Shown here piece by piece: positions 43,396 through 51,309 of a stretch of 63,692 bases of DNA. This DNA comes from a bacterium (lineage in GTDB: Bacteria > Zixibacteria > MSB-5A5 > WJJR01). The stretch is taken from positions 1 to 63,692 of the forward strand of contig DATMBC010000075.1 of NCBI GenBank assembly GCA_035559435.1. Direction: 5' to 3'. The position numbers were made by a program, and so were the translations under genes. The number at the start of each line of letters is the position of its first letter. The stretch's first letter is position 1. Under the pieces are notes generated by a model. It did no database searches. It saw nothing but the letters and a program-made list of their open reading frames with translations, and was not told the origin of the DNA.

Positions 43396-43950
43396 TCAGT
43401 CGCGAATACTGACGAGCTTGTACCGCCCGTCCTGCTCGAGTATCGAGCCGAAGATCCCCAGCACCATTTCCTCACCGGCAGCGTCCCGGACTCTGACCTC
43501 GGTCCCTTTGTGGACGATCAGGTGCCCGTACTTCTCCTCGGGCCGGTTGAATTTCACTGACACGAGTTCGAATCGCTGCCCGCCATAATCGGCTAAGGCG
43601 CGACGGATTCCCTTGATGTTGCGTTGTTCCAGCATGTACCAGGCCAATGCGAGATCCTTGTGGCCGGTCGTGTCCTTCCCAATGGGCATATGCGGCACCA
43701 GGATCGAATCATGCTCGAAGCGCGTGATCCGAATCGTCTCAAGGGCCAGTGTGTCGCAGGCGGCCAGGGCCACCAGCACCCGTTGACAGAGCGTCGCGGG
43801 AGAGTCGTAGGAATTGGTCAGAGTCATCAAATCGGGCGACTTCCGGCCGCATCCGACCACCGCGCCGATCAAGACGCAGAGCACCGCAGTTCGAGCTGCG
43901 CGTTTCCGGGTCTGCAGGAGATTGTTCAACAACCAGCGAGTCGTTGTCAT
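43396..43950 (-). CDS. Lipoprotein of unknown function
   Basis: A 184-aa lipoprotein: ARTAVLCVLIGAVVGC^GRKS is a plausible lipobox. The mature part has LMTLTNSYDSPATLCQRVLV near residue 45 and a C-terminal beta segment: KYGHLIVHKGTEVRVRDAAG and GIFGSILEQDGRYKLVSIRD, like a small SnoaL/NTF2- or SH3-type fold, but I do not recognise it. AAAGGA six nucleotides upstream favours the ATG at 43950. It follows the secreted dockerin gene but is separated from it by a strong terminator. Confidence 0.7.
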   Translation of the reverse strand: MTTTRWLLNNLLQTRKRAARTAVLCVLIGAVVGCGRKSPDLMTLTNSYDSPATLCQRVLVALAACDTLALETIRITRFEHDSILVPHMPIGKDTTGHKDLALAWYMLEQRNIKGIRRALADYGGQRFELVSVKFNRPEEKYGHLIVHKGTEVRVRDAAGEEMVLGIFGSILEQDGRYKLVSIRD

Positions 43951-43994
43951 CGATATTCCTTTCATTGGGTTGTCGCCAGCGCAGATTCCAACGC

Positions 43995-44033
43995 AAAAAG
44001 AACCGCCCCGGCGGGGGAGGGGCCGGGGCGGTT
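43995..44033 (-). terminator. Strong intrinsic terminator of the secreted dockerin-protein gene
   Basis: On the minus strand, AACCGCCCCGGC pairs perfectly with GCCGGGGCGGTT (12 bp; 44001-44012 with 44022-44033, loop of nine), followed by CTTTTTGCG. This is a textbook rho-independent terminator 64 nt after the stop at 44097. Reading from the plus strand it lacks a T-run, so it works in one direction. Confidence 0.85.
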
Positions 44034-44096
44034 TCTGCCGATGGATGCGTGGTTGACGTTTGCTGCACTCCCCACTTGAGTCTTCTGGCCGTTTGA

Positions 44097-45704
44097 TTAG
44101 AACTGCGAGAAGTCGGTCCAGCCGAGCCACCAGGGCGACGCATCGTTGGCCGCGATTGCGCCCAGATATGTGGCCGTCGAGTCGAAGAAACCGTCGTTCG
44201 GCGGCGTACCGCCAACCTTGGTGTCGAGGTTGATCGGGTTGGAGCCGGTGATCGGACGGAAATCCGGGAAGCCCGCATCGCCGTAGTTGACTTCGACGAA
44301 GATCTCGGCCAGCGGCGCCGCAGGGGTCGCGTTGACATACGACTCGTTGGCGTACGCCGGATTGTCGCGGAACTGGTTTTCCAGAACGGTCGAGTCGCCG
44401 TCGCCGAAGAAGCGGTAATCGTACCACACCGAGTTCTTAATCGACAGGTCGCCGTTGGCGATGAGCGTGGCGGCGGGCGGGTTGTTGTCGATGTCGAGCG
44501 CCATACGGAACTTCGTCCACACCGTGTTATTAATGTCGCAGGCAGCGCCTCTGCGGATGTGATTGCCGGCGTTTTGCGAGGTTGCGAAGTTCGCGGTCTG
44601 GCCGATCACCGTCATGTTCCAGACCGTCGGCCTCATGCGCGGCAGAGAATCGACGAACGACGGGTGGTTGTCCCACTCGTTGCCAGTCGGGTTCGATGAG
44701 GAGGTCTTGGTCGGGTCCTGGATCGTGATCAGGAACTGGCCCTTCCACTGCGCACCCAGGTCGGAGTCGAAACCGTCATCGTCCGTGCCGGAGAGGACGA
44801 TGTGTTTGACGTTGCAGCGTCCGCCGAACCATTCAATCCCGTCGTCCGCGTTCTGGTTGATCTGGATGTACTCCATCGTCGTGCCGTCGCCGACGCTGTT
44901 GAGCGTGATTCCGTTCAACTCATTGTCGGTGGTGAATTCGCGGCCTGCAAATTCGACGCGCAGGTATTTGTAGCACCCGCTGTTGTCGTTGGGATCGGTG
45001 CCGCCGCCGAGGCCGCCGTTCCCCTCGGCCTGATAGAGGTAGCTGGGAGCGTTGTTGTTTGGCGCAAAGCCATTGATCACGAGACCGCCCCAGTCGCCTC
45101 GATCGCGCAACCCGTCCGGAAGGAGACTTGTGAACACCACCGGATCGGTGGGGGTTCCGACCATATGTGCGTAACCCGTCCGACGAACGATGAACGCCGA
45201 AGGCGTGGCCAGGGAGGTGTCGCCCTCGACATCCGTGCCCGGCTGAATGCGCAGCGTGTCCGTCTTTGGGGTCGACCCCGTGCCGAGATCGGCGCGATCC
45301 TCTCCGATCGAGTAGACGCCGAAGAACCGGTATTGGATTGAGTCGTCGGCGATCAGCGTGTAGGTGCCCTGGCCGGACCGTCCGCTCAGCGCGTAGATGC
45401 GAAACGGTGTGGTCGCCGCCTGGCCGCGGAAGGCGACGTTGACGATGCCGACCACATCCTGCACGTTCACGACGCCGTCACCGTTGATATCGTCGGCGCC
45501 GAGGAAGCGTGAGTTCGGCTGTCCGCGGAAGGCCACATTGACCATCGAGACGACATCCTGCACGTTGGCGCGCACGCCGTCGCCATTGGGGTCGCCGATC
45601 AATGTCGGCGTCAGTGGGTCGCACTCGGCGCGGGCGATCGACGCGGCCGCGCCGACCAGCAGGCATCCGGTCGCGAACAGCGTGATCATTCGATGAAACT
45701 GCAT
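44097..45704 (-). CDS. Secreted beta-rich protein with N-terminal dockerin-like tandem
   Basis: A 535-aa exported protein. A signal peptide (MITLFATGCLLVGAAASIAR) is followed by two textbook dockerin-like EF loops: DPNGDGVRANVQDVVSMVNV and DINGDGVVNVQDVVGIVNVA. The rest is beta-rich, with GDWGGLVINGFAPNNNAPSY, CYKYLRVEFAGREFTTDNEL, MEYIQINQNADDGIEWFGGR and WKGQFLITIQDPTKT, suggestive of a right-handed beta helix. I have seen this GDWGG-type family beside TonB receptors in Bacteroidetes-like genomes, but no function is settled. The ATG at 45704 is preferred since GGAGGAACTC precedes it; an ATG 15 nt upstream is in frame. Confidence 0.8.
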   Translation of the reverse strand: MQFHRMITLFATGCLLVGAAASIARAECDPLTPTLIGDPNGDGVRANVQDVVSMVNVAFRGQPNSRFLGADDINGDGVVNVQDVVGIVNVAFRGQAATTPFRIYALSGRSGQGTYTLIADDSIQYRFFGVYSIGEDRADLGTGSTPKTDTLRIQPGTDVEGDTSLATPSAFIVRRTGYAHMVGTPTDPVVFTSLLPDGLRDRGDWGGLVINGFAPNNNAPSYLYQAEGNGGLGGGTDPNDNSGCYKYLRVEFAGREFTTDNELNGITLNSVGDGTTMEYIQINQNADDGIEWFGGRCNVKHIVLSGTDDDGFDSDLGAQWKGQFLITIQDPTKTSSSNPTGNEWDNHPSFVDSLPRMRPTVWNMTVIGQTANFATSQNAGNHIRRGAACDINNTVWTKFRMALDIDNNPPAATLIANGDLSIKNSVWYDYRFFGDGDSTVLENQFRDNPAYANESYVNATPAAPLAEIFVEVNYGDAGFPDFRPITGSNPINLDTKVGGTPPNDGFFDSTATYLGAIAANDASPWWLGWTDFSQF

Positions 45705-45948
45705 TGCGAGTTCCTCCATGGGTCATGGGGACCCGGGTTGGTGGTGGCCACCCCGCTCGAGTCGGCCGCGGGATGGGTGAAACGGCAAGTATGGTGGAGC
45801 GGACGCTTGGCACGGCGTCGACGGGTTGTGTCTCGACCACCCGTCGGGCGCGAAGAAGTCGGATGGGGATTAGAGCGGGATTAGTGCCACATTAAGAGGA
45901 GGTAAAGTATCGCATGCTCAGTAACAGTTTGTACCGCATGTCGCTGTG

Positions 45949-46953
45949 TCATCGCCGCTGGCGTTGTTCGCGTTTGACGCGGCTGTTGGCGGCGTTGTGC
46001 TGCTCGAGGGTGCGGGAGAAGATGTGCGCGCCCTGGCCGTCGGCCACGAAGTACATGGCGTCAGTGGAATCGGGGTAGAGCGCCGCGCGGATTGACGCCA
46101 GCCCCGGATTGCAGATCGGGCCGGGAGGTAGGCCGGGGTGGAGGTAGGTGTTATAAGGCGAATCGAGATTCAAGTCCTGCCGGGTCAATTGCCGGCCCGG
46201 CGGCAGGCCGCCCATCGCGTAGATCACGGTCGGGTCGCACTGGAGAAGCCAGCCCTCGCGCAGGCGGTTGTGAAAGACCCCCGATATCAGGCCACGCTCG
46301 TTGCCGTCGGCGGCTTCGGCTTCGATGAGTGAGGCCAGGGTCAACACTTGGTGACGGGTCCAACCCAAAGCGGCGGCGCGCACCGCCAGTGTGTCGTTGA
46401 ATTGCTCGCGTCCTGACTGCAGGAGGCGTGTGAGCGCTTCGCGGGGTTCGACTCCCCAATAGAACTGATAAGTCTCCGGCCAGAGATACCCTTCCAGACT
46501 GGCCGCTCCGGGCGCCCACTCGGCCAGAATCGCGGTGTCGCTCATTAACGTGGTCAGCGCGCCGGGAGGCCACTGTAACTCGCCTTCCAGGTGAAGCGCA
46601 ATCCGCGCGAGGGTCCATCCCTCGGGGATGGTGACCATGACAGAGACAATCCGTCCTTCGTTCAGTTGTTGCAGGACATCGGAGAGCCGCACCGCGCCTT
46701 CAAAACGGTACCGTCCCGGGCGCAGATGTCGATCAATCCCCTTCCATTGGGCCAGCCAGCGGAAGGCGCGCTCCGAGCGGATCACACCCGCCGAATCCAG
46801 TTTGGCGGCGATCTCACGGGTGCCATCGCCGGGCGCGACTGTGATCTCACGCGGGGCATCGAACGCAATCGGCCGTTCGACCCAGTAGCCGAGCGCGAAG
46901 GCACCGGCGAGCGCCAGCACGAGGAGCGTGAAAACAGTCAGGACAAACTTCAT
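45949..46953 (-). CDS. mltG: Endolytic murein transglycosylase MltG
   Basis: A 334-aa bitopic enzyme. One membrane helix (VLTVFTLLVLALAGAFALGY) is followed by a LysM-like subdomain (ITVAPGDGTREIAAKLDSAG) and the YceG catalytic domain with SLEGYLWPETYQFYWG, the catalytic Glu in LASLIEAEAADGNERG, then VFHNRLREGWLLQCDPTVIY and SPYNTYLHPGLPPGPICNPG. It cleaves nascent glycan strands and sets their length. It starts about ten nucleotides after the 54-aa gene, in an operon with ruvX. Confidence 0.93.
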   Translation of the reverse strand: MKFVLTVFTLLVLALAGAFALGYWVERPIAFDAPREITVAPGDGTREIAAKLDSAGVIRSERAFRWLAQWKGIDRHLRPGRYRFEGAVRLSDVLQQLNEGRIVSVMVTIPEGWTLARIALHLEGELQWPPGALTTLMSDTAILAEWAPGAASLEGYLWPETYQFYWGVEPREALTRLLQSGREQFNDTLAVRAAALGWTRHQVLTLASLIEAEAADGNERGLISGVFHNRLREGWLLQCDPTVIYAMGGLPPGRQLTRQDLNLDSPYNTYLHPGLPPGPICNPGLASIRAALYPDSTDAMYFVADGQGAHIFSRTLEQHNAANSRVKREQRQRR

Positions 46954-46965
46954 GATAGGCTCATT

Positions 46966-47130
46966 TCAATCCAACCCGCCGCGTCGCCGGATCCACCACG
47001 CGGTGACCCCATCGGCGGCGCGGATGACCAGCGCCGGCGGAATCATCAGGATGGCCAGCGTCCATCCGACCAGCGCGCGCCATGCGTCGTCCAGCCACTC
47101 CGCGAATCGCGGCGCGCGACGCTCAGGCAT
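46966..47130 (-). CDS. Small membrane protein between ruvX and mltG (54 aa)
   Basis: A 54-codon frame below usual ORF cut-offs: MPERRAPRFAEWLDDAWRAL, then VGWTLAILMIPPALVIRAAD, then GVTAWWIRRRGGLD. The middle is one likely membrane helix flanked by basic residues. The ATG overlaps the ruvX stop by eight bases and its stop is 12 nt before the mltG ATG, so it is well placed in the operon. I know of no function. Confidence 0.6.
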   Translation of the reverse strand: MPERRAPRFAEWLDDAWRALVGWTLAILMIPPALVIRAADGVTAWWIRRRGGLD

Positions 47131-47590
47131 TCGGATCATACCCCGAAGCGGCGTCCAGCGAATCGAGGTAATTGCGCAGGAGAATTTCGGCGGCCAGACG
47201 GTCGATCTCGCCTTTGCGTCCCTTCAGTTTCTTTCCCGTCTGGTGGAAGATGCGCATCGCCTCGCGTGAGGTGTATCGTTCATCGACCAGCCGAACTTCG
47301 ACACGGGTCCGTTCGCGCAACCGCTCCGCAAACGCGCGCACCGCGGCGGCCATCGGTCCTTCGACACCCGATTCGCTGATCGGCAACCCGACGATAATGG
47401 CGCGGAAGCCCCACTCGATATGCCCGGCGGTGATGCGGTTTAACGCTTCCTCGTCGTTTTGCACCTCGATACATCCCAATCCGGTGGCGATGGTGCCGGT
47501 CGGATCGGAAATAGCCAGCCCGATCCTCCGCCGTCCGTAGTCAATGGCGAGAATCCGTCCGCCCGGTGCGCCATGGTCGGAATGGTCCAT
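47123..47590 (-). CDS. ruvX: RuvX/YqgF-type Holliday-junction resolvase family protein
   Basis: A 155-aa RNase H-fold protein with the family's start ILAIDYGRRRIGLAISDPTG, then IIVGLPISESGVEGPMAAAV and VRLVDERYTSREAMR, and closing DRLAAEILLRNYLDS. It has the aspartate in AIDYG, the Glu in DERYTS and the C-terminal Asp. YqgF acts in 16S rRNA 5'-end maturation and on recombination intermediates. A possible upstream -10 (TAAGAT) lies in the AT-rich stretch near 47600, but a promoter is unproven. Confidence 0.93.
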   Translation of the reverse strand: MDHSDHGAPGGRILAIDYGRRRIGLAISDPTGTIATGLGCIEVQNDEEALNRITAGHIEWGFRAIIVGLPISESGVEGPMAAAVRAFAERLRERTRVEVRLVDERYTSREAMRIFHQTGKKLKGRKGEIDRLAAEILLRNYLDSLDAASGYDPNA

Positions 47591-47888
47591 CCTTCAATCT
47601 TAATTATTCCATCGCCTTCGGTCATGGGGTTTGGTGTCGTGAATTGTGCACCCGACTGCGCATTTTGGTGCGTATTTCGGCTAGCGGTCCACGGGTGTGG
47701 ACAATGTGGACATCGCCGAGTGGAAATCGCCGTTACGGATGTGCTCGTAACGTGTTGATGGTGAATCGGTTAAGTGCGACGGCGGGGTTCCGACAGATTT
47801 GACACAGGGTCGCGCGCGGCCCTCCGGCCCCGGATTCAGCGGCATGTGGGTTGCCTTAGTCCAAGGCATGAGACCTGAGCAAACACCT

Positions 47889-48527
47889 ATGACAGCGCCG
47901 GCTCCCCATCCCCTGGCTGATCTGGAACGTGGATTTCCGACCGCGCGTCTGGAGCACCAGCGCGAGCCGAAGGTCAAGCATGATGAACGCGGCTTTTACA
48001 TCATGACCTTGTCGGAAAACATCAAGGTCTACTTCGAAGATTACTACCAGTTCCTCGAACTGATCGCGGGCCGTTGCCAGGCCGAATTGGCGCACCTGGA
48101 CAAGTCACTGGCGGAGACCGCCGCCGACCACATCGAGTCGCTGGCGTACTTCCGGGCCCGCCGCCTGATCGTCGATCTGGTCTACCGCAACGTGCGCTCG
48201 TTCTACTCCGACCGGCACAATCTCGGCGTGATCATGACCCCGTGGTGTTTCGGCACCGTCATTCTCGAGAAAGTCGAGTTGATGCGCGACCGGGTCTCGC
48301 GCGGCGAGGTCACCACCAGCGACATCGGCGAGTATCCGTACGACACGGTCCGGTATATCGACGAGATCAAGACGCGCGTGCTGATGGACATCTTCGATTT
48401 CCCGCCCAAGGCGTTTGCGATGCGCTGGCAGTACAGCGAGCTGATCAAGCGCTACTCGACGGCGCTGTCGAACGTGACCACCTCGCTGCAGAACATCCTG
48501 GAGTTGATGAAAAACTACGGCAAGTGA
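47889..48527 (+). CDS. Protein of unknown function (helical, about 212 aa)
   Basis: About 212 aa, or longer if ATG at 47868 is used. I do not recognise it. The conserved-looking core starts MTLSENIKVYFEDYYQFLEL and continues with SLAYFRARRLIVDLVYRNVR, LGVIMTPWCFGTVILEKVEL and IDEIKTRVLMDIFDFPPKAF, ending LQNILELMKNYGK. It is predicted mostly helical and soluble, with a single Trp-Cys pair and no clear signal peptide. A single-gene unit with its own strong terminator suggests good expression. Start is uncertain for lack of a clear ribosome-binding site. Confidence 0.65.
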   Translation: MTAPAPHPLADLERGFPTARLEHQREPKVKHDERGFYIMTLSENIKVYFEDYYQFLELIAGRCQAELAHLDKSLAETAADHIESLAYFRARRLIVDLVYRNVRSFYSDRHNLGVIMTPWCFGTVILEKVELMRDRVSRGEVTTSDIGEYPYDTVRYIDEIKTRVLMDIFDFPPKAFAMRWQYSELIKRYSTALSNVTTSLQNILELMKNYGK

Positions 48528-48554
48528 CCTCCTCCTTCTCCCGTTGGTGGACGG

Positions 48555-48588
48555 ACGCCGCATTGGACACAATGCGGCGTTCGTTTTT
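48555..48588 (+). terminator. Intrinsic terminator after the unknown helical protein
   Basis: ACGCCGCATTG (48555-48565) pairs perfectly with CAATGCGGCGT (48570-48580) over the loop GACA, followed by TCGTTTTT. The 11-bp stem and T-tract make this a confident rho-independent terminator. Confidence 0.9.
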
Positions 48589-48658
48589 GGGGGCGACGAT
48601 TCCGCTTTTTCCCGCGGCCCGGCGGAGCGTAATTCGGTGCCGGGAGGTACCACCTATC

Positions 48659-49045
48659 ATGAGTCACCAGGCCATTCAGACAGCCAACGCGCCGTCCGCG
48701 GTGGGGCCCTACAGCCCGGCGGTGGTCTTTGAGGGCGGCAAGATGGTGTTTGTCAGCGGACAGATTCCGATCAACCCGGCCACAGGCCAGATCCTCACCG
48801 GCGGCATCGCCGAGCAGACCGAGCAGGTGCTGAAGAATCTGCGCGCGCTCCTGGAAGCGTCGGGTACGGGGATGGACCGAGTGCTGAAGACCACGGTCTT
48901 CCTGATCGACATGAACGAATTTGCGGCGATGAACGAAGTCTATGCGCGCCACTTTCCCGGTGTGCCGCCGGCGCGTTCGACCGTCGAGGTCCGTCGCCTT
49001 CCCAAGGATGCGAAAGTCGAGATCGAGGCCATCGCGCTCGTATGA
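48659..49045 (+). CDS. ridA: RidA/YjgF-family reactive intermediate deaminase
   Basis: A 128-aa RidA protein: APSAVGPYSPAVVFEGGKMV, VFVSGQIPINPATGQI near residue 30, GIAEQTEQVLKNLRALLEAS and the signature ARSTVEVRRLPKDAKVEIEA with the catalytic Arg and the Glu near residue 120. RidA hydrolyses 2-aminoacrylate and related imines formed by PLP enzymes. GGGAGG precedes the ATG at 48659. It overlaps the acyl-CoA dehydrogenase start by ATGA, an unusual pairing. Confidence 0.95.
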   Translation: MSHQAIQTANAPSAVGPYSPAVVFEGGKMVFVSGQIPINPATGQILTGGIAEQTEQVLKNLRALLEASGTGMDRVLKTTVFLIDMNEFAAMNEVYARHFPGVPPARSTVEVRRLPKDAKVEIEAIALV

Positions 49046-50253
49046 TCGATTTCCGACTCTCCGATGAGCACCACGCGGTGCAAGCGCTGGTGCGCGAGTT
49101 CTGCGCCCGAGAGGTGTTGCCGACCATCCGTGAGCGCGACCGCAACAGCCGTCACGACCCGACGCTGATGCCGAAGATGGCGGCGGCCGACATTTTCGGG
49201 CTGTGCTTCCCGCAGCGCTACGGCGGCCTCGGGCTCGATTACACCGCCCTCGGGCTGGCCTGCGAGGAGACCGAGTATGCCGACACCTCGGTGCGGGTCA
49301 TCCTGTCGGTGCACGTCGGGCTGGTGTCATTGACGCTTCTGACCTGGGGGACCGACGCGCAGAAAGAGCGATATCTGCCGGATTTGATCGCAGCACGGCG
49401 GATCGGCGCCTATGGCCTCACCGAGCCGAATGTCGGCTCCGATGTGGTGGGGTTGCAATCCACCGCCGACCGCGACGGCGGCGACTACATCCTCAACGGC
49501 GAAAAGACCTGGATCTCGCTGGCCGACATCGCCGACACCTTTCTGGTCTTCGCCTGGACCGACCGCGCCAAGATGAAGAAGCGCGATCACTCCGGCATGA
49601 GCGCGTTTGTGGTCGATCGCGGGATGCGGGGGCTGACGACCTCCAGCATCCACGGCAAACTCGGCGTGCGGGCGGGCAACACCGGCTCGATTCAGATGGC
49701 CGACCTGCGGGTGCCATCGTCGGCCATGCTCGGACATGAGGGAGAAGGGTTCAAGGTCGCGATGTTCGCGCTCGACCAGGGACGGTTCACCGTGGCCGCC
49801 GGCGCCACCGGGCTGATCCGCGCCTGCCGCGATGCCAGCGTCGCCTACAGCCAGACCCGCAGGACATTCGGACGTCCCATCCGCGATCATCAATTGGTCA
49901 AGGAGATGATCGCGAAGATGGAGGCCAACTTCCAATCCTGTCGGTTGCTCTGGCTGCGCGCCGCCTGGCTGAAGAACACCGGTCAGACCAACACGCGCGA
50001 GACGGCGCTGGCGAAATGGACCGCGGCCGCCGCCGCCGAAGCCGCGGCCGCCGATGCGGTGCAGGTGCATGGCGCCTATGGATTCTCCGATGAGTACCCG
50101 GTGGAGCGGTTCTACCGCAACTCCAAGGGATCGTCGATCTACGAAGGCACGCGCGAAATTCAGATCTTGATGCAGGCGGATTATGCCCTGGGATTGCGCA
50201 ACGATGAACCGACCCGCTGCATGCTGCCGGTGCCCGAGCGCATGCCGGAGTAA
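49042..50253 (+). CDS. Acyl-CoA dehydrogenase
   Basis: A 403-aa flavoprotein with the three-domain layout: helical N-terminus (LSDEHHAVQALVREFCAREV), the FAD-loop GAYGLTEPNVGSDVVGLQST and WISLADIADTFLVFAW (about 130-165), and the C-terminal helical domain with QTRRTFGRPIRDHQLVKEMI. The catalytic base is the Glu of SSIYEGTREIQ near residue 370. It is of the short/branched/isovaleryl-like kind but the substrate cannot be fixed. With mccB at the left edge it could be isovaleryl-CoA dehydrogenase of leucine breakdown, although the genes are far apart. Confidence 0.92.
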   Translation: MIDFRLSDEHHAVQALVREFCAREVLPTIRERDRNSRHDPTLMPKMAAADIFGLCFPQRYGGLGLDYTALGLACEETEYADTSVRVILSVHVGLVSLTLLTWGTDAQKERYLPDLIAARRIGAYGLTEPNVGSDVVGLQSTADRDGGDYILNGEKTWISLADIADTFLVFAWTDRAKMKKRDHSGMSAFVVDRGMRGLTTSSIHGKLGVRAGNTGSIQMADLRVPSSAMLGHEGEGFKVAMFALDQGRFTVAAGATGLIRACRDASVAYSQTRRTFGRPIRDHQLVKEMIAKMEANFQSCRLLWLRAAWLKNTGQTNTRETALAKWTAAAAAEAAAADAVQVHGAYGFSDEYPVERFYRNSKGSSIYEGTREIQILMQADYALGLRNDEPTRCMLPVPERMPE

Positions 50254-50294
50254 CTGTGCGATGGCAGCGGCGAGGACGCATGTGATGCAAAGCA

Positions 50295-50365
50295 GGCTCG
50301 GCAGAAGTCTCGCCCTCCCGATTGTATGGGATGACCGAACGGGAGGGCGGGGCTCCTGCCGAGCC
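50295..50365. repeat. 71-nt near-perfect long palindrome (REP-like element)
   Basis: GGCTCGGCAG (50295-50304) pairs with CTGCCGAGCC (50356-50365) and CGCCCTCCCG (50311-50320) with CGGGAGGGCG (50340-50349). The six intervening bases on each arm also pair apart from one A/C mismatch and two wobbles, giving a 26-bp arm and a 19-nt loop. It sits between the acyl-CoA dehydrogenase and UbiA genes. It has no T-tract. The form fits a repetitive extragenic palindrome. Confidence 0.75.
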
Positions 50366-50421
50366 GCACAGCCAAAGGCGATGAGGCGGCGATCTCCGAC
50401 CGTCACCGCCGGGGGGCATGA

Positions 50422-51285
50422 GTGATTCCGCTTCTTCGCTCCCTGCGTCCGGTGCACTGGGTGAAGAACCTTGTGGTCTTTGCCGGGCTGATCTTCTCAC
50501 GTCATTTCGACCGTACCGATGACATTCTGCGATCGCTGGGGGTCTTCGGCGTCTTCTGCGCGCTGGCCAGCGCGGTCTATCTGTTCAATGACATTCGCGA
50601 CCGCGACAGCGATCGCGCCCACCCCGACAAGCAGCGCCGTCCGATCGCGTCCGGGGCGGTTGCGATTTCGAGGGCCGTGGTGGTGATGGTGATCTTGCTT
50701 GCCGGCGGCATGGCGGGCGCCTGGCTGCTGGGGCCGCCGGTGTTCATCACCGTGGCCATCTATGTGGCCTTGAATGTCGCGTATTCGCTGGGATTGAAGC
50801 GTGTGTCGTTGATCGATGTGATGGTGGTGGCGCTCGGTTTTGTGCTGCGCGCGGTGGCGGGGGCGGAGGCGATCAATGTGGAGATTTCGCCCTGGCTGGT
50901 GGTCTGCACATTGCTTCTGGCGCTCTTTTTGGGATTCGGCAAGCGGCGTTGGGAGTTGGAATCGCTGGGCGCCGATGCGACCAGTCATCGCGCCGCGCTG
51001 GCCGGCTATACCATTCCGCTTCTGGATCAACTGACCGCGGTGACCACCGCCGCCACGGTGGTGGCCTATTCGCTGTACACGCTCGCGCCGGAAACCCAGG
51101 CCAAGTTCGGCACGTCGCAGTTGATCTGGACGCTGCCGTTTGTCCTCTTCGGCGTCTTCCGATACCTCTGGCTCATCCACGGCGCCCACAAGGGCGGAAA
51201 CCCCACCTCGGCGCTGTTGCGTGATTGGCCAATCGTGTTGACGGCCATGTCGTGGCTGGGAACGGTGCTATGGCTGATTGCCTGA
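50422..51285 (+). CDS. UbiA-family prenyltransferase, decaprenyl-phosphate phosphoribosyltransferase-like
   Basis: A 287-aa polytopic membrane protein with nine likely helices. The start LRPVHWVKNLVVFAGLIFSR and the aspartate-rich NDIRDRDSDRAHPDKQRRPI (about residue 52) match the decaprenyl-phosphate 5-phosphoribosyltransferase branch of the UbiA family, and YSLGLKRVSLIDVMVVALGF carries the second conserved region. In mycobacteria this enzyme makes the arabinan precursor. Elsewhere such homologues occur in LPS or glycan loci. The start is a GTG preceded by GGGGGG. The usual companion epimerase genes are absent. Confidence 0.85.
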   Translation: MIPLLRSLRPVHWVKNLVVFAGLIFSRHFDRTDDILRSLGVFGVFCALASAVYLFNDIRDRDSDRAHPDKQRRPIASGAVAISRAVVVMVILLAGGMAGAWLLGPPVFITVAIYVALNVAYSLGLKRVSLIDVMVVALGFVLRAVAGAEAINVEISPWLVVCTLLLALFLGFGKRRWELESLGADATSHRAALAGYTIPLLDQLTAVTTAATVVAYSLYTLAPETQAKFGTSQLIWTLPFVLFGVFRYLWLIHGAHKGGNPTSALLRDWPIVLTAMSWLGTVLWLIA

Positions 51286-51309
51286 TTGAACGTCAACACG
51301 AGCACTGAA

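Noticed and set aside
44001-44033. Plus-strand terminator for the TonB receptor
   Set aside because: The hairpin has a T-run only on the minus-strand reading, and it is about 1 kb from the receptor stop.
47799-47827. TTGACA as a promoter for the unknown helical protein
   Set aside because: The -35 match is perfect but no -10-like hexamer lies 16-18 nt downstream; it also falls inside the reading frame used to extend the ORF upstream.
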